Source: CAZAYP01 sp964489425 [NCBI: uncultured Verrucomicrobiota bacterium]
GTDB lineage: Bacteria > Verrucomicrobiota > Kiritimatiellia > RZYC01
Assembly (NCBI GenBank): GCA_964489425.1
Contig: CAZAYP010000037.1
Span: 1 to 57,065 of the forward strand
Reading direction: 5' to 3'
Length of the DNA: 57,065 bases
The translations under genes were made by a program, and so were the position numbers. The notes under the pieces were generated by a model that saw only the letters and a list, made by a program, of their open reading frames with translations, did no database searches and was not told the origin of the DNA. Of the stretch, positions 23,404-33,800 are shown piece after piece; the stretch's first letter is position 1; each line of letters begins with the position of its first letter.

Positions 23404-25221
23404 ATGTTCCGCAGGCGCAAGGTGGGGCTCTGCGCCCTGCTCGCCGTGGCGTGGACGCTCGTCCTGCCCGCGCTGCCTTGCGCGGCGCAATGGATCACCC
23501 AGACGTTTAACCTGGCGCCTGGCTGGAACCCGGTTTACCTGGCCGTCAAGCCGGAACCGGCGGATTGCGACACCGTGTTCCGCGACCACCCGGAAGTCAC
23601 CAGTGTCTGGCGCTGGGACCGCCAGTTCAACCCGGTGGAGTTTGATGTGGACCCCGCGCTGGTGTTTGCGGAACCGGACCACTGGGCGGCCTGGCTGGCC
23701 ACCAACCAGCCCGGCTATGCGGCGCGGACGTTGCTGGCGCTGCAAAGCTCGCGGGCCTACCTGATCCACGTGGCGACCAATGCCGCGGCCTTTACCTGGG
23801 CGGTCAAGGGCCGGCCGGCTGTGCCGCGGACCGAGTGGCTGCCCAATGCGTTCAACCTGGTGGGCATGCCGGTGAACCCGGCGCACCCGCCAACGTTCAC
23901 GGCGTATTTTGCGGCCTGCCCCCAGGTGAATGCCGGCATGGGCGCGAACCAGATTTATACCATCAACAACCAGGGCCAGGAATTCGCGGTGCGCAACACG
24001 GCGCGCGAAACCCTCCAGGCCGGGCAGGCTTACTGGGTGAAATGCGGCAACATCACGGAATACAGCGGCGCGCTGGACGTGGCCGGCAACGTGGATTTTG
24101 GCCGGACCCTGGTGGAACAGGAAATCAGCCTGCGCAACCGGAGCACCAACCAGGCCATCACCGTCACGCTCACCCAGATCGCCTCGGAAACGCCGCCGGC
24201 CGGCCAACCTGAACTGGCGGGCCCAGTGCCGCTTTCGTACTATTACAGCAATCTGGCCGCCAACCAGTGGGGCTGGAGCAACTTTCCCGCCGCCGGCCTG
24301 ACGCAGACTATCGCGCCCGCGGCCACGTGGACCCTGCGCCTGGGATTGCGGCGCAGCGAACTGAATCCCTATACGCCGATCGGCGCCCAGGGCGCGGCGT
24401 ACCAAGGCATTTTGCAGGCCAGCGATAGCGGCCAGAGCCTGCTTTACCGCATCCCGGTCCAGGCCGCCAGCGAGACCGTGCATCCGCGCCTGGCCGGCGC
24501 CCAGGCGACGGATACGCTGGACCCGGCTCATCCGTACCAGGGCCTGTGGGTGGGAGAAGGCATCCTGAACTGGGTGGGCACGAACTATCCCCTGGTGGCG
24601 GACGTCAACACCGCGGCCGCGTTTGCGTTTCGCCTGATCGTTTTCGTGGACGATACCGGCAACGCGGCCTTGTATCAGCGCGTGCTGTTGGCCGGGCTGG
24701 AAACCACGGTCACGAATATTCAGCAGAATAGCTACGGGGATTGGAGCACCAGCGTGGTGGTGCGGGTGGACTACCAGCTATACAGCACGGAAGCGGATGT
24801 GCCGGCCAATGCCGGCGACGTGTATCGTGTCAGTTCCGCGGCTTTCCCGGCGTACCCCGGCGGCGGCGCCCTGGCCCAGTTCACGGGCAGTTTTTCGAAT
24901 GGGCTGACCTGCGCGGTCGGTGTGGATTACAATGATCCGGTCAATCCGTTCAAGCATGTCTATCACCCGGACCACGACAATCTCGCCGCGGATTTCAGCA
25001 CCGTGCTGCCTGAGGGGGTGGAATCCTACACGGTCACCCGCAGCGTGAACCTGCAGTTTACCAACAATGCGGTGATGACCTCGCCCTTCTGGGGCGTCAA
25101 CGAAATCGGCGGGAACTATGCCGAGACGATCAACGGCTTGTTTAACGGCGGACAACCGATCTATGCGGCGGGATCGTTCCATTTGGAGCGGATATCCACA
25201 GCCGGCGACATTGATCCGTGA
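23404..25221 (+). CDS. Exported protein of unknown function (605 residues)
   Basis: Start chosen at ATG 23404, giving a signal peptide MFRRRKVGLCALLAVAWTLVLPALPCAAQ. The longer open frame back to 23041 only reads through the palindrome arrays. The mature N-terminus (WITQTFNLAPGWNPVYLAV) is typical of a recurring class of PVC exported proteins that begin with a short 'W N.. V' beta module. A second recognisable spot is AFNLVGMPVNP. No catalytic motif or anchoring segment is visible. It is the first of five closely spaced exported-protein genes (gaps of 32, 29, 58 and 34 bp), probably one operon, whose products may form one surface structure. Confidence 0.7.
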   Translation: MFRRRKVGLCALLAVAWTLVLPALPCAAQWITQTFNLAPGWNPVYLAVKPEPADCDTVFRDHPEVTSVWRWDRQFNPVEFDVDPALVFAEPDHWAAWLATNQPGYAARTLLALQSSRAYLIHVATNAAAFTWAVKGRPAVPRTEWLPNAFNLVGMPVNPAHPPTFTAYFAACPQVNAGMGANQIYTINNQGQEFAVRNTARETLQAGQAYWVKCGNITEYSGALDVAGNVDFGRTLVEQEISLRNRSTNQAITVTLTQIASETPPAGQPELAGPVPLSYYYSNLAANQWGWSNFPAAGLTQTIAPAATWTLRLGLRRSELNPYTPIGAQGAAYQGILQASDSGQSLLYRIPVQAASETVHPRLAGAQATDTLDPAHPYQGLWVGEGILNWVGTNYPLVADVNTAAAFAFRLIVFVDDTGNAALYQRVLLAGLETTVTNIQQNSYGDWSTSVVVRVDYQLYSTEADVPANAGDVYRVSSAAFPAYPGGGALAQFTGSFSNGLTCAVGVDYNDPVNPFKHVYHPDHDNLAADFSTVLPEGVESYTVTRSVNLQFTNNAVMTSPFWGVNEIGGNYAETINGLFNGGQPIYAAGSFHLERISTAGDIDP

Positions 25222-25253
25222 TCCGCGATCGGCGCGCGACAAGAGGAAACACC

Positions 25254-26087
25254 ATGCAAAAAATGCGACGGTTAGGGTGGCGGGGCTGGATGCTGGCGGC
25301 GGGGTTGGCCGCCACGGGCCTGGCGGCAACGGCCAGGGCGGATGGCATCGTGCCCGCGCAGGTCAATTACCAGGGAGTCTTGCTGGATCAGAACGGCAAC
25401 GCGTATCCCCCGGGCAATTACCAGTTGGCCTGTAAACTGTATGACGCCAACAACAGCCTGGTGTGGGGCGCCAGCTATTATGCGCAGGTGCTGACCAATG
25501 GCGCCTATAACATCCTGCTGGGCGCGGCGGGTGGCCAGGCCCTGCCCGGCGCCCAGACCACCAACCTGGTCGCGGCGTTCAACGGGCCCACCCGGTTCCT
25601 GGGCGTGACGGTGCTGACCGATCAAAACGGCAATTTGTTGCCCAGCCCCCAGGAGATTGTGCCGCGCCAACAGATTCTCTCCGCGCCCTACGTCATCACC
25701 GCCGGCCAGGCCGGGCAAGTGCCGGCCATGAGCGGCGGCAACCTGACGTTCAATGGCAGCGTGGTCCTGAACGGCGCCTTCCTCAACCTGTTCCAACCCG
25801 CGTTTTACAGCCCGTACGCTCTGGGCCAGTGGTTCCAGGCACCCACGGACATGTTGGTCATCCTGCAATTTTCCGGGGCGTTCTATCAAGGCGAGGCCGA
25901 GTTTCAAGTCAAGGCCACCGCCGCCCAGCCCACGCTGGATGCCAGTTGGCCCATCCTGGCCGGCTCTAATGGCGACGGCGGGTTCTTGACGGTCCCGGTG
26001 GCGGCCGGTCATTGGTGGCAGGTTAATAGCGATGAACCCTCTGAGACACCCATTCAAATATTCGCGGTTTTCCTGGGCAATGGTTGA
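25254..26087 (+). CDS. Exported tail-fibre-like protein (single copy of the YQG/PRQ module)
   Basis: 277 residues with a signal peptide to about ARADG. ATG 25254 has GAGGA upstream. The module runs from PAQVNYQGVLLDQNGN, through YQLACKLYDANNSLVWG and YNILLGAAGG, to EIVPRQQILSAPYVITAGQA. The YQG...LYD...LW...LG...PR..L..PYA pattern is common in exported proteins of PVC bacteria and resembles tail-fibre head regions. The remaining ~110 residues are a beta-rich C-terminal domain. It shares its module with the next gene, where it occurs twice. Function is unknown; structural or adhesive is an inference. Confidence 0.7.
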   Translation: MQKMRRLGWRGWMLAAGLAATGLAATARADGIVPAQVNYQGVLLDQNGNAYPPGNYQLACKLYDANNSLVWGASYYAQVLTNGAYNILLGAAGGQALPGAQTTNLVAAFNGPTRFLGVTVLTDQNGNLLPSPQEIVPRQQILSAPYVITAGQAGQVPAMSGGNLTFNGSVVLNGAFLNLFQPAFYSPYALGQWFQAPTDMLVILQFSGAFYQGEAEFQVKATAAQPTLDASWPILAGSNGDGGFLTVPVAAGHWWQVNSDEPSETPIQIFAVFLGNG

Positions 26088-26116
26088 ACCAGGATCCACG
26101 GCATGGAGTTGAGCAG

Positions 26117-27751
26117 ATGAAACCATTACACAAGTTTACGACAAGCTCTTGGAAACCGGCCGCCGGCCGGGCGCTGCGGCTGGCCGCGGGGCTCGCGATG
26201 ATCGGGGCCATGGCCGGCGCGGCCGCACCGGTGGTCCCCACGGTCATGCAATACAGCGGGGTGCTCTGGAACAATGCCGGGCAGCCGGTGGCCAGTGGCG
26301 ATTACCGCATCGCCATGCGGATCTACGATCAGAACAGCGTGGTCCAATGGGGCGCCCTGTACAGCGTGCACGTGGACGATACCGGCCGCTTCGGCTTGCT
26401 ACTGGGCGCGCCGGGGGGCATCGCGCTGCCGGACGCGCCTGCCGGCGCCACGCTGGTCACCGCGCTCAGCAATGCGCCGTGTACCATCGGCCTGACGGTC
26501 ATGAGCGACGTCAACGGCCATCCGCTCGCGGCGTCGCGGGAAATGAGCCCGCGCCAGGCCCTGTTGAGCGTACCCTATGCCATCGCGGCCCAAACCGCCC
26601 AGTCCGCGGCCGCGCTCAACGCCACGGCGGGCGGCGCGCCCACACTGGCCGCATCCAACTTGACCTTGCATGGGTCCATGCAATGCATGGGCACGCCGTA
26701 CATTATCGTGACCAACAAATGCGACCTGTTCGGCAATAACTGTACGGGCAGCGGCACCGCCGCCACCGATGGCTTCCTGATGATTCAGTACGAGAGCAGT
26801 TCGGATTTCGGGACCATCCTGGTCAATGGGTATACGTGCGTCGCGTTCAGTAATTCTTGTTGCAGTTCTTCCGTGACCCCGCGCAACCAGGGTTGGATGG
26901 TGCTGCCGCTGAATGCCGGCGCCACCTGGCAGGTCCAGGGCCATCCGGCCTGGTTGCAAGTCTGGTGGCTGCCGCTGGATCGGACCGGGGCGCCTGGCGC
27001 CAGCGCCAACGTGCCGGCGCAAATGGACTACCAGGGCCAGTTGTTGGCCCCCACCAACAGCGCGGCCGCCGGCGATTACCTGACGCGCCTGCGGATTTAC
27101 GACCAGAACAACCGGGTGGTCTGGGGGTCCAGCAACGTGGTCCACGTCCGGCCGGACGGCTCGTTCAACGTGGCCATGGGCAATGGCGTCGGGGCCTGGG
27201 ACCCGCTCTCGCAGAACACGGATTTCCTGCAGGCGTTTCAGGCCACGCCGCGCAACCTGGGGCTGGCGCCGATGACGGATCAGAATGGCAGGGCGGTCAC
27301 CAACGTGGCCGATATCCTGCCGCTGCAACCCCTGTTGAGCGCGCCGTTCGCCTTCCAGGCCGGCAGCGCGGCCAATACCCTCTCGCTCTCCAATCCCGCC
27401 GGGCCGGTCGTGCTCAACGGCAACATTCAGTGCGCCGCGGGCTTGAATAACCCCGCGGTACAAACCGTGCAGTGGCTGGGCGCCATGAATACCACCACGT
27501 ATCCGCTCAATGCCTGGAACCTGGCCCCCTGCGATGGCTTTATCCTGATCCCTTACTCTGATCCCAGCCATAACGGCTCCCTGGTGCTCAGCCATGCCCA
27601 GGCGCCGCCGTACATCCTGCAATGGAGCTACGCTGTCTACACGGCCAACTATGCCGGCTGGTTCATGTTCCCTATTCCGGCCGGTTTGTCGTGGCAGGTG
27701 GCCGGAACCACCGCCGGTAACCTGGTGTACTGGATTCCCTGGAGCCGCTGA
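26117..27751 (+). CDS. Exported tail-fibre-like protein with two tandem modules
   Basis: 544 residues from ATG 26117, with a signal peptide ending near AGAAAP. Module 1 starts at MQYSGVLWNNAGQPVASGDY and has MSPRQALLSVPYAIAAQ. Module 2 starts at AQMDYQGQLLAPTNS and has LPLQPLLSAPFAFQAG. Each is followed by a ~90-residue beta domain ending with a similar tail (WQVQGHPAWLQVWWLP; WQVAGTTAGNLVYWIP). This is an internal duplication of the architecture in the preceding gene, and the whole group looks like expansion by duplication. It is probably co-transcribed with its neighbours. Confidence 0.7.
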   Translation: MKPLHKFTTSSWKPAAGRALRLAAGLAMIGAMAGAAAPVVPTVMQYSGVLWNNAGQPVASGDYRIAMRIYDQNSVVQWGALYSVHVDDTGRFGLLLGAPGGIALPDAPAGATLVTALSNAPCTIGLTVMSDVNGHPLAASREMSPRQALLSVPYAIAAQTAQSAAALNATAGGAPTLAASNLTLHGSMQCMGTPYIIVTNKCDLFGNNCTGSGTAATDGFLMIQYESSSDFGTILVNGYTCVAFSNSCCSSSVTPRNQGWMVLPLNAGATWQVQGHPAWLQVWWLPLDRTGAPGASANVPAQMDYQGQLLAPTNSAAAGDYLTRLRIYDQNNRVVWGSSNVVHVRPDGSFNVAMGNGVGAWDPLSQNTDFLQAFQATPRNLGLAPMTDQNGRAVTNVADILPLQPLLSAPFAFQAGSAANTLSLSNPAGPVVLNGNIQCAAGLNNPAVQTVQWLGAMNTTTYPLNAWNLAPCDGFILIPYSDPSHNGSLVLSHAQAPPYILQWSYAVYTANYAGWFMFPIPAGLSWQVAGTTAGNLVYWIPWSR

Positions 27752-27809
27752 ACATGATGCCGACCTGTTTGCCTTGTACCGATGGGTTTTCTTCGACGAA
27801 GGAGCGCTT

Positions 27810-30800
27810 ATGAAACGGCCATGGTTGTTGGATGATGCGCGCCATATCCCGGACGCCACTGCCGCGCGCCGGCGCGTGGCCCGGACCGTCCTGGCGGCAG
27901 TGGGCTGGGGCTGGCTGGTCGTGCAGGCCCAGGCCCAATCCGGTTTGATGTTGGCCGGCAGCTTTGACAACCGCTGGTATATTCCATTTTATGATGTGAC
28001 GGCCTGGACGACGAATGCCTGGACCAACTATGTCGGCCAGTCCCTGCACATGCTGGGTGGCCATGCCGGCGCGTATCCGGTCCCGACCTCGGGCGTGGCC
28101 GGCGTCGCGGGCAGCATCCCGAGCGATGGCGCCTTCCAGCTCGTGGCGTCATCCATGGGCGCGCCCGTGCCGGAACAGCAGCCGGATTACTATTTTGGCG
28201 ACATCATCGCCTGGCCGTTCGGCGCCGACACCAATCAGGGGCCCTTGAACATCAGCCCGTCCAATTCCGCCTTTTACACGGCCGCGGCCGATGCCGTGTA
28301 TGCCGCGGATTACGGCTACGTGACCATCACGTGGGCCTTGACCAACGGGGCGCAGGAAACCCTCACCTACCTCATTTCCGCCGTGCCCGTGCGCACACCC
28401 AAGCGGCTGTTCTGGACCGCGCATCCCTGGCAGGCGCCGCCGGTCACGTTGATCTCCCAGGACGCGGTGCCGGAACCCACCTATCCCGTCATTCACTACA
28501 ACAGTTCCATCTTCAAGCCCGTGGGCCATGGCATCCTGGACTGGATTCCCTATTTCCAGAACAACTTCGATTTCACGGGCGTCTGGTGGGACACGATCAG
28601 CGACGACAAGACCAACCACGTCAAGCAACTGCACTCCGCAGGGTGCTCCGGCTTGTTCCTGCTGGAATATTTCATGGACCCCGGCATGACCCGCCAGTGT
28701 GGCGTGGAAATCGTCCAGGTCATGCCGCCGCAAATCAACATCCAGACCGTGGACCTGGGCGACCGCCTGTTGCCCATGGAAACTTACTATGCCGCGGATG
28801 CCATGTATCCCAATGTCCGGCGCGGACATGACCGCGTGTACGCCCATGCTTCCGGATCCCAGGCCGGGTGGGTGTTCCCCATCGACACCACGACCGACGA
28901 TCCGTCCAAGATCGAGATTTACTGGCAACAACCCGGCCTGCTGGACATTCTCTGGCCTTACGAGTCCGACTGGTACGCCGCGGACTGGGGCGAGAATCCG
29001 CAACTTTACCTCCGCGGCGGATCGGAAAAGAACGCCGCGGTGCTGATGCCGGTGGAAAACCATGCGGAAATCATGAAAGCGGATCCGTTCTGGCATGCGC
29101 GCCTGCATGGCGGCGAGTTTTATACGGACGGACCGGGCTACACCCTCTTGAAATACTCCCTGCCGGATGGCGGCGTGGCGTTTGAAACCATCCAGGCCGT
29201 GGACCACACAAACCCGCAATTCGTCAACCGGATGACGCATCCCTGGACCATTGGCACGGAAATTGCCATGGTGGACAGCGAACAGGACATCGTGCTGGCG
29301 CTGAACGGCCAGCAGGACGGGATGACCTTCACGGACCGGTCCGCGCCCTGCTATGCCTACACCTGGGAACTTTGGCTGAACCCCGCCACGCTGAACGACG
29401 CCGTCCTGGTGCGGGATGGCACCGGCCAATCCGCCGCCAGCCCGCTCCGCCTGCTGGGCATACAAAACGGCCGGATCGTGCATGTAAACAACGATGGCAA
29501 TTATCATGTGCAGTATAGTTCCACGCTGCTCCAGACCGGCCAATGGTACCATGTGGCCATCTCCGCCGCCGGCAGCGGCCTAATGCAACTGTATGTGAAT
29601 GGCCAGCCGGAAGGCGGCACCATTAATGTCGGGACCCTCGCCGCCAACGATGCCTATGGTTTGGGCATCAACGCCAATTTCTGGGCCTGGGCCCCGGAAA
29701 CCGGCAGCGTGGCGTTCAACCTGGGCAGTTTCGCGGGCCAGGTGGACGAGGTGCGCATCTGGACCGTGGCGCGCTCGCAAGGGCAGATCGCGGAAACCAT
29801 GCGCGTGTCCTTGGCGGGCACCGAAACCGGCCTGCGCAATTACTACAATTTCCAGAACGATTCCTGGTACGCGCGCGATGGCAGCCCCCACCATGTGAAC
29901 GGCCAGTTCCAGGGCGCGCCGGCGCACGAGCTTATTGCGCCGCGCGCCTTTGAAGCCGCGTTGGGATTCCAGGGCGCGTCCGGGATGATGTTGATCCCGG
30001 ATGCCGTCGGCGCCGCCCAACCGCTGAACCTGACCGTGGAACTGTGGGTCCAACCCCAGGTGGTCAGGCCCTCCACGATCTGGCAGCGCAATCAATCCTC
30101 AAGTTCCCCGGGCCCGGGTATGCCCATGCTGTGCCTGAGCGGCATCGGCACGTTCGAGGCTTATGTCGCCGATACCAATGGCGTGGGCCAGTGGATCAAC
30201 GGCGCCACCGTGGCCCAGGCCGGGCAGTGGTATCATGTCGCGCTCTCGATTTCCAACAACGGCCTGGCGCAGTTGTATGTGAACGGCCTGGCCGACGGCG
30301 CCCCGGTCAGCATCGGCACGCTCTGGAATCAGGGCAACCAGTTTGAATTAGCCGGCCCCGCCTCGGGCTACATGTATTTCGCGGGTTATGTCAACGATGT
30401 CCGCCTTTGGAACGTTGCCCGGTCTCCGGCCCAGATTCGTGCCGCCATGTTCCAGAAGCTGGCGGGCAGCGAGCCGGGTTTGACCGCCTTCTTTAACTTC
30501 GAGGATGACAGCAATCCGGCCGCCGCCATCAACCTCACGCCCAACAGCGCCAGCCAGAACGGCATCCTGGTTGGCGACGCTTATTACCTCGCCGTGCCGC
30601 CGTTCCATGCCGGGCAAACCGCGCCGGATTTCCCCGGGTTTATCTACGCCGATACCGGTAACCGGTATAACCCGGATTTCTACGATTACCCGAGTACCGC
30701 CGATACCAACATCAATTCCCACATTTTCCCGGTCAACAGCGGGTTGCTGGAGGTCTGGTGGGCCGCGGCCAGCGCGTTCAACCCGGTGTTGGCTGCGCCG

Positions 30801-33800
30801 GTATATTGGCCGGCCGTGGCGCAGATTTACAGCAACCAGTGGCCGGTGGCGGCGCCGGATCAGCAGATCGTCATCGCCTCCGGCCAGGGTACCGGCGAAT
30901 TGCCGGACGACTGGGCCGCCCCGGCGATTTATTATCAGAACGACTTTTTGAAGCCCGGATACAACCCCAACGAGGAACATGCCCTGATGATCGGCGCCAC
31001 GGTGTTCGCCTTGCGCGATGACTTGAATCAGGCGGACAGTTCCCAGCCGTTTGTGCTGCTGGAATACTTCGACACCAATGCCCTGCCGCAAATGGCGCTG
31101 TGGTCGGTGGTGGCGACCAACGCCGCGTACGGGTTTGCTCCGTTTAGCCAGTTGACCGTGCCGATCCTGCTGCAGCCGCCCATGCCGCTGGCGGAAATGC
31201 CGCTATGCGCCGAAAGCTATGTTTCCGCGGGGTCGGCCTACAAGGATCGCAACCTCGATTTCTGGGGGTATCAGGCGGGCAATGACGGGGTCAGCCCCAT
31301 GAACGTTACCCTGCGGTTCTGGTACCAGATCCAGCCCGGGTTTGCGTTCCCTGACCATCTGTTTGCCCCGCAAGCCGGCGACCATATCCCCTGGCGCACC
31401 AGCGCCGGCGGCGTGATGTATTCCCTGTTCGACCCGCCCCAGGCGGTGGTGTACCAGCTCAACTGGCCCACCAATGCGCCGGTGTTGGCGCTGGGCGAAA
31501 CCTTGGGCAACGCCGCGCACGGTCTCCCGGCGATCCGCGGCCAGGCCAGCGTGCGGGTGCTCTACCAGCAGTCCACCACGGCGGATCCGCAGCGGCCCAG
31601 CGTCAAGTTGTTGGACCCGACGGTGGCGCGGGGCGCGCCCTTGTCGGGCATTCCGGGCGACCTGAACACGGCCGACCAGGTCAGCATGGGCGCGGATGGC
31701 AACTTCTACTTTTTGAACCTGCCGCCGCATCTGCAGGGCTTGCTGTACTACAACCCCAGCGCGGCGCCCACCGAACGCCTGCAACTGATGGGCCGTTATG
31801 TGGACCAGTCCGCCACGGGCGGGGAAAACTATTACCAGTTGAACTTCCTCGAAGGTTCTATTCTCCAGACCAACACCGACCTGGGCTGGGTCTATGCCAT
31901 GAGCCAGGACCCGGCCTGGCGGCTGGCGGTGCCGCAACTGCCTACCGCGGCCGTCGAAATCTCTGATGACGCCACGCCTTTCGATTCGCTGGCGCTTTCA
32001 GCCGGCTGGGCGCGCGGCACCGGCTGGGTCACGGTGGCGTTCAACACCAGCACCAACCTGTGCGATCCGGGCGACCCCATCAGCCTCAACACGTTCATGG
32101 TCATGGGGCCGTATTACCAGGGCGAGGTGGAAGTGCTGAATTCGCAGAACCCGATCGACGAGCGCATCAGCATGCGCCACAGCGGCGATTTCGCCGGCCG
32201 CGACCAAACCGATTTCACCTTTGACTGGCGCTACAACACCCCCGTGGACGGCCAGCCGCCGCCCACGCCGCCGGATGCCTGGCCGGTGTACGCGGGCGCC
32301 GGCTTATATCTGACCGTCAGCGGCCAGGGCGTGTTCACCCTGCAGGATCACGTGTTTGCCGTGCGCTACCGGGCCAACGATCCCGCCGGCCCCATGGGCA
32401 CCAACTGGAGCCCCTGGACCTCCGCGGCGCTGGCCGAAGGCTGGGTCAAACGCGTCATGGCGCGGGTCACGCCGTTTGAGCAGCGCCTCACGGATTTGCT
32501 GAACAATGCCGTCAATCCCGTGGTCAGCATGGTCAGCCAGGCCGGCCGGCGCTGGGAGGGCAACGTGCCCATGAATTCGGCGCAATTAAACAGCCTGGGC
32601 TTGATCGAGTTTTACCAGACGGTCTTCAACCAGGCTTCCATGATGAGCATCAACGCCGGCATCTGCGATCCCGACGCCAACAACGCCCTGCGGCTGGCCG
32701 CGGGCCGAATCTACGAGCTTTACACGGTGCTGGGCAACGAGGCGTATGCCGATGCCGTGGACCCGACCATTGCGTTCGGCACGGATGACCAGGTGTATGG
32801 CGACCAGGCCACGAGCCTGTTCTGTTTCATGAACCAGACGCCCAGCCTGCTGGACGAGGAACTGGCCCTGTTGCGCGGCCGCGACAATACCGTGCAGCCA
32901 ACCGTCTTTAACGCGCCGTACTACAATCGCCTGCTGTGGAACTATTCCGGCCAGATCACTGGTGGCGAACTGGCCTACGCGCTCAATTATAACATCCGCA
33001 GCCAGGCCGGCAACGTCAGTGGCACCATCTCGGCGGATGACGCCGCCGCCCTTTATCCCCAGGGGCATGGCGATGCCTGGGGCCATTACCTGACCGCTCT
33101 GGCGCCGTTCTACGGGCTGCTGCATCAGCCCAGCTTTGCCTGGCAACCGGTAGCGGAAATGACCCAGGTGGGCGAAGCGGATGTCACCGTCAACTACTAC
33201 CATGAACGCCAATTTGCCGCGGGCGCCGCGGCCAAAGCCCGCGCGGGTTCGGATATCGCCCAAAAAACCTGGTCCCATGATTATGCCGCGGATTCCCGCC
33301 AATTCCTCCTGGAAAAATACTGCGACGCGAATGCCGCGCGCGCCTGGGGTCTGGGCCAGTGGGGCGCGCGGGTGGGACAGGGCGCCTATTTTGACTGGCT
33401 GGCGGTCAACGCCTTGATCCCGGCGCGAGACACGGACACCAACCATGTCGGCGTGCAGGTGGTGGACCGGGAGCACGTGCCGGAACTGGCGGAGCTGGCG
33501 CTGGCGTATCGCGGGCTGCAAACCATGCTGGACGCGGCCGATGCCGGCTTGAACCCCCTGGGCTTGTCCGCAAACGCCTTGCCGTTCGATATTGACCCGG
33601 CCCAGGTCACGCAATCGGGCGGCGCCACGCATTTCGAGCAGATTTATGCCCGGGCGGTCCAGGCGCTCAATAACGCGGTGCTGGTGTTCAACGATGCCAA
33701 GAACTGCACGCAGTTGTTGCGCCGCCAGGAGGATAGCGCCGTGGAGTTCCAGAACGCCCTCGACGGCGAGGAGGAAAGTTACACCGCCCAATTGATCGAG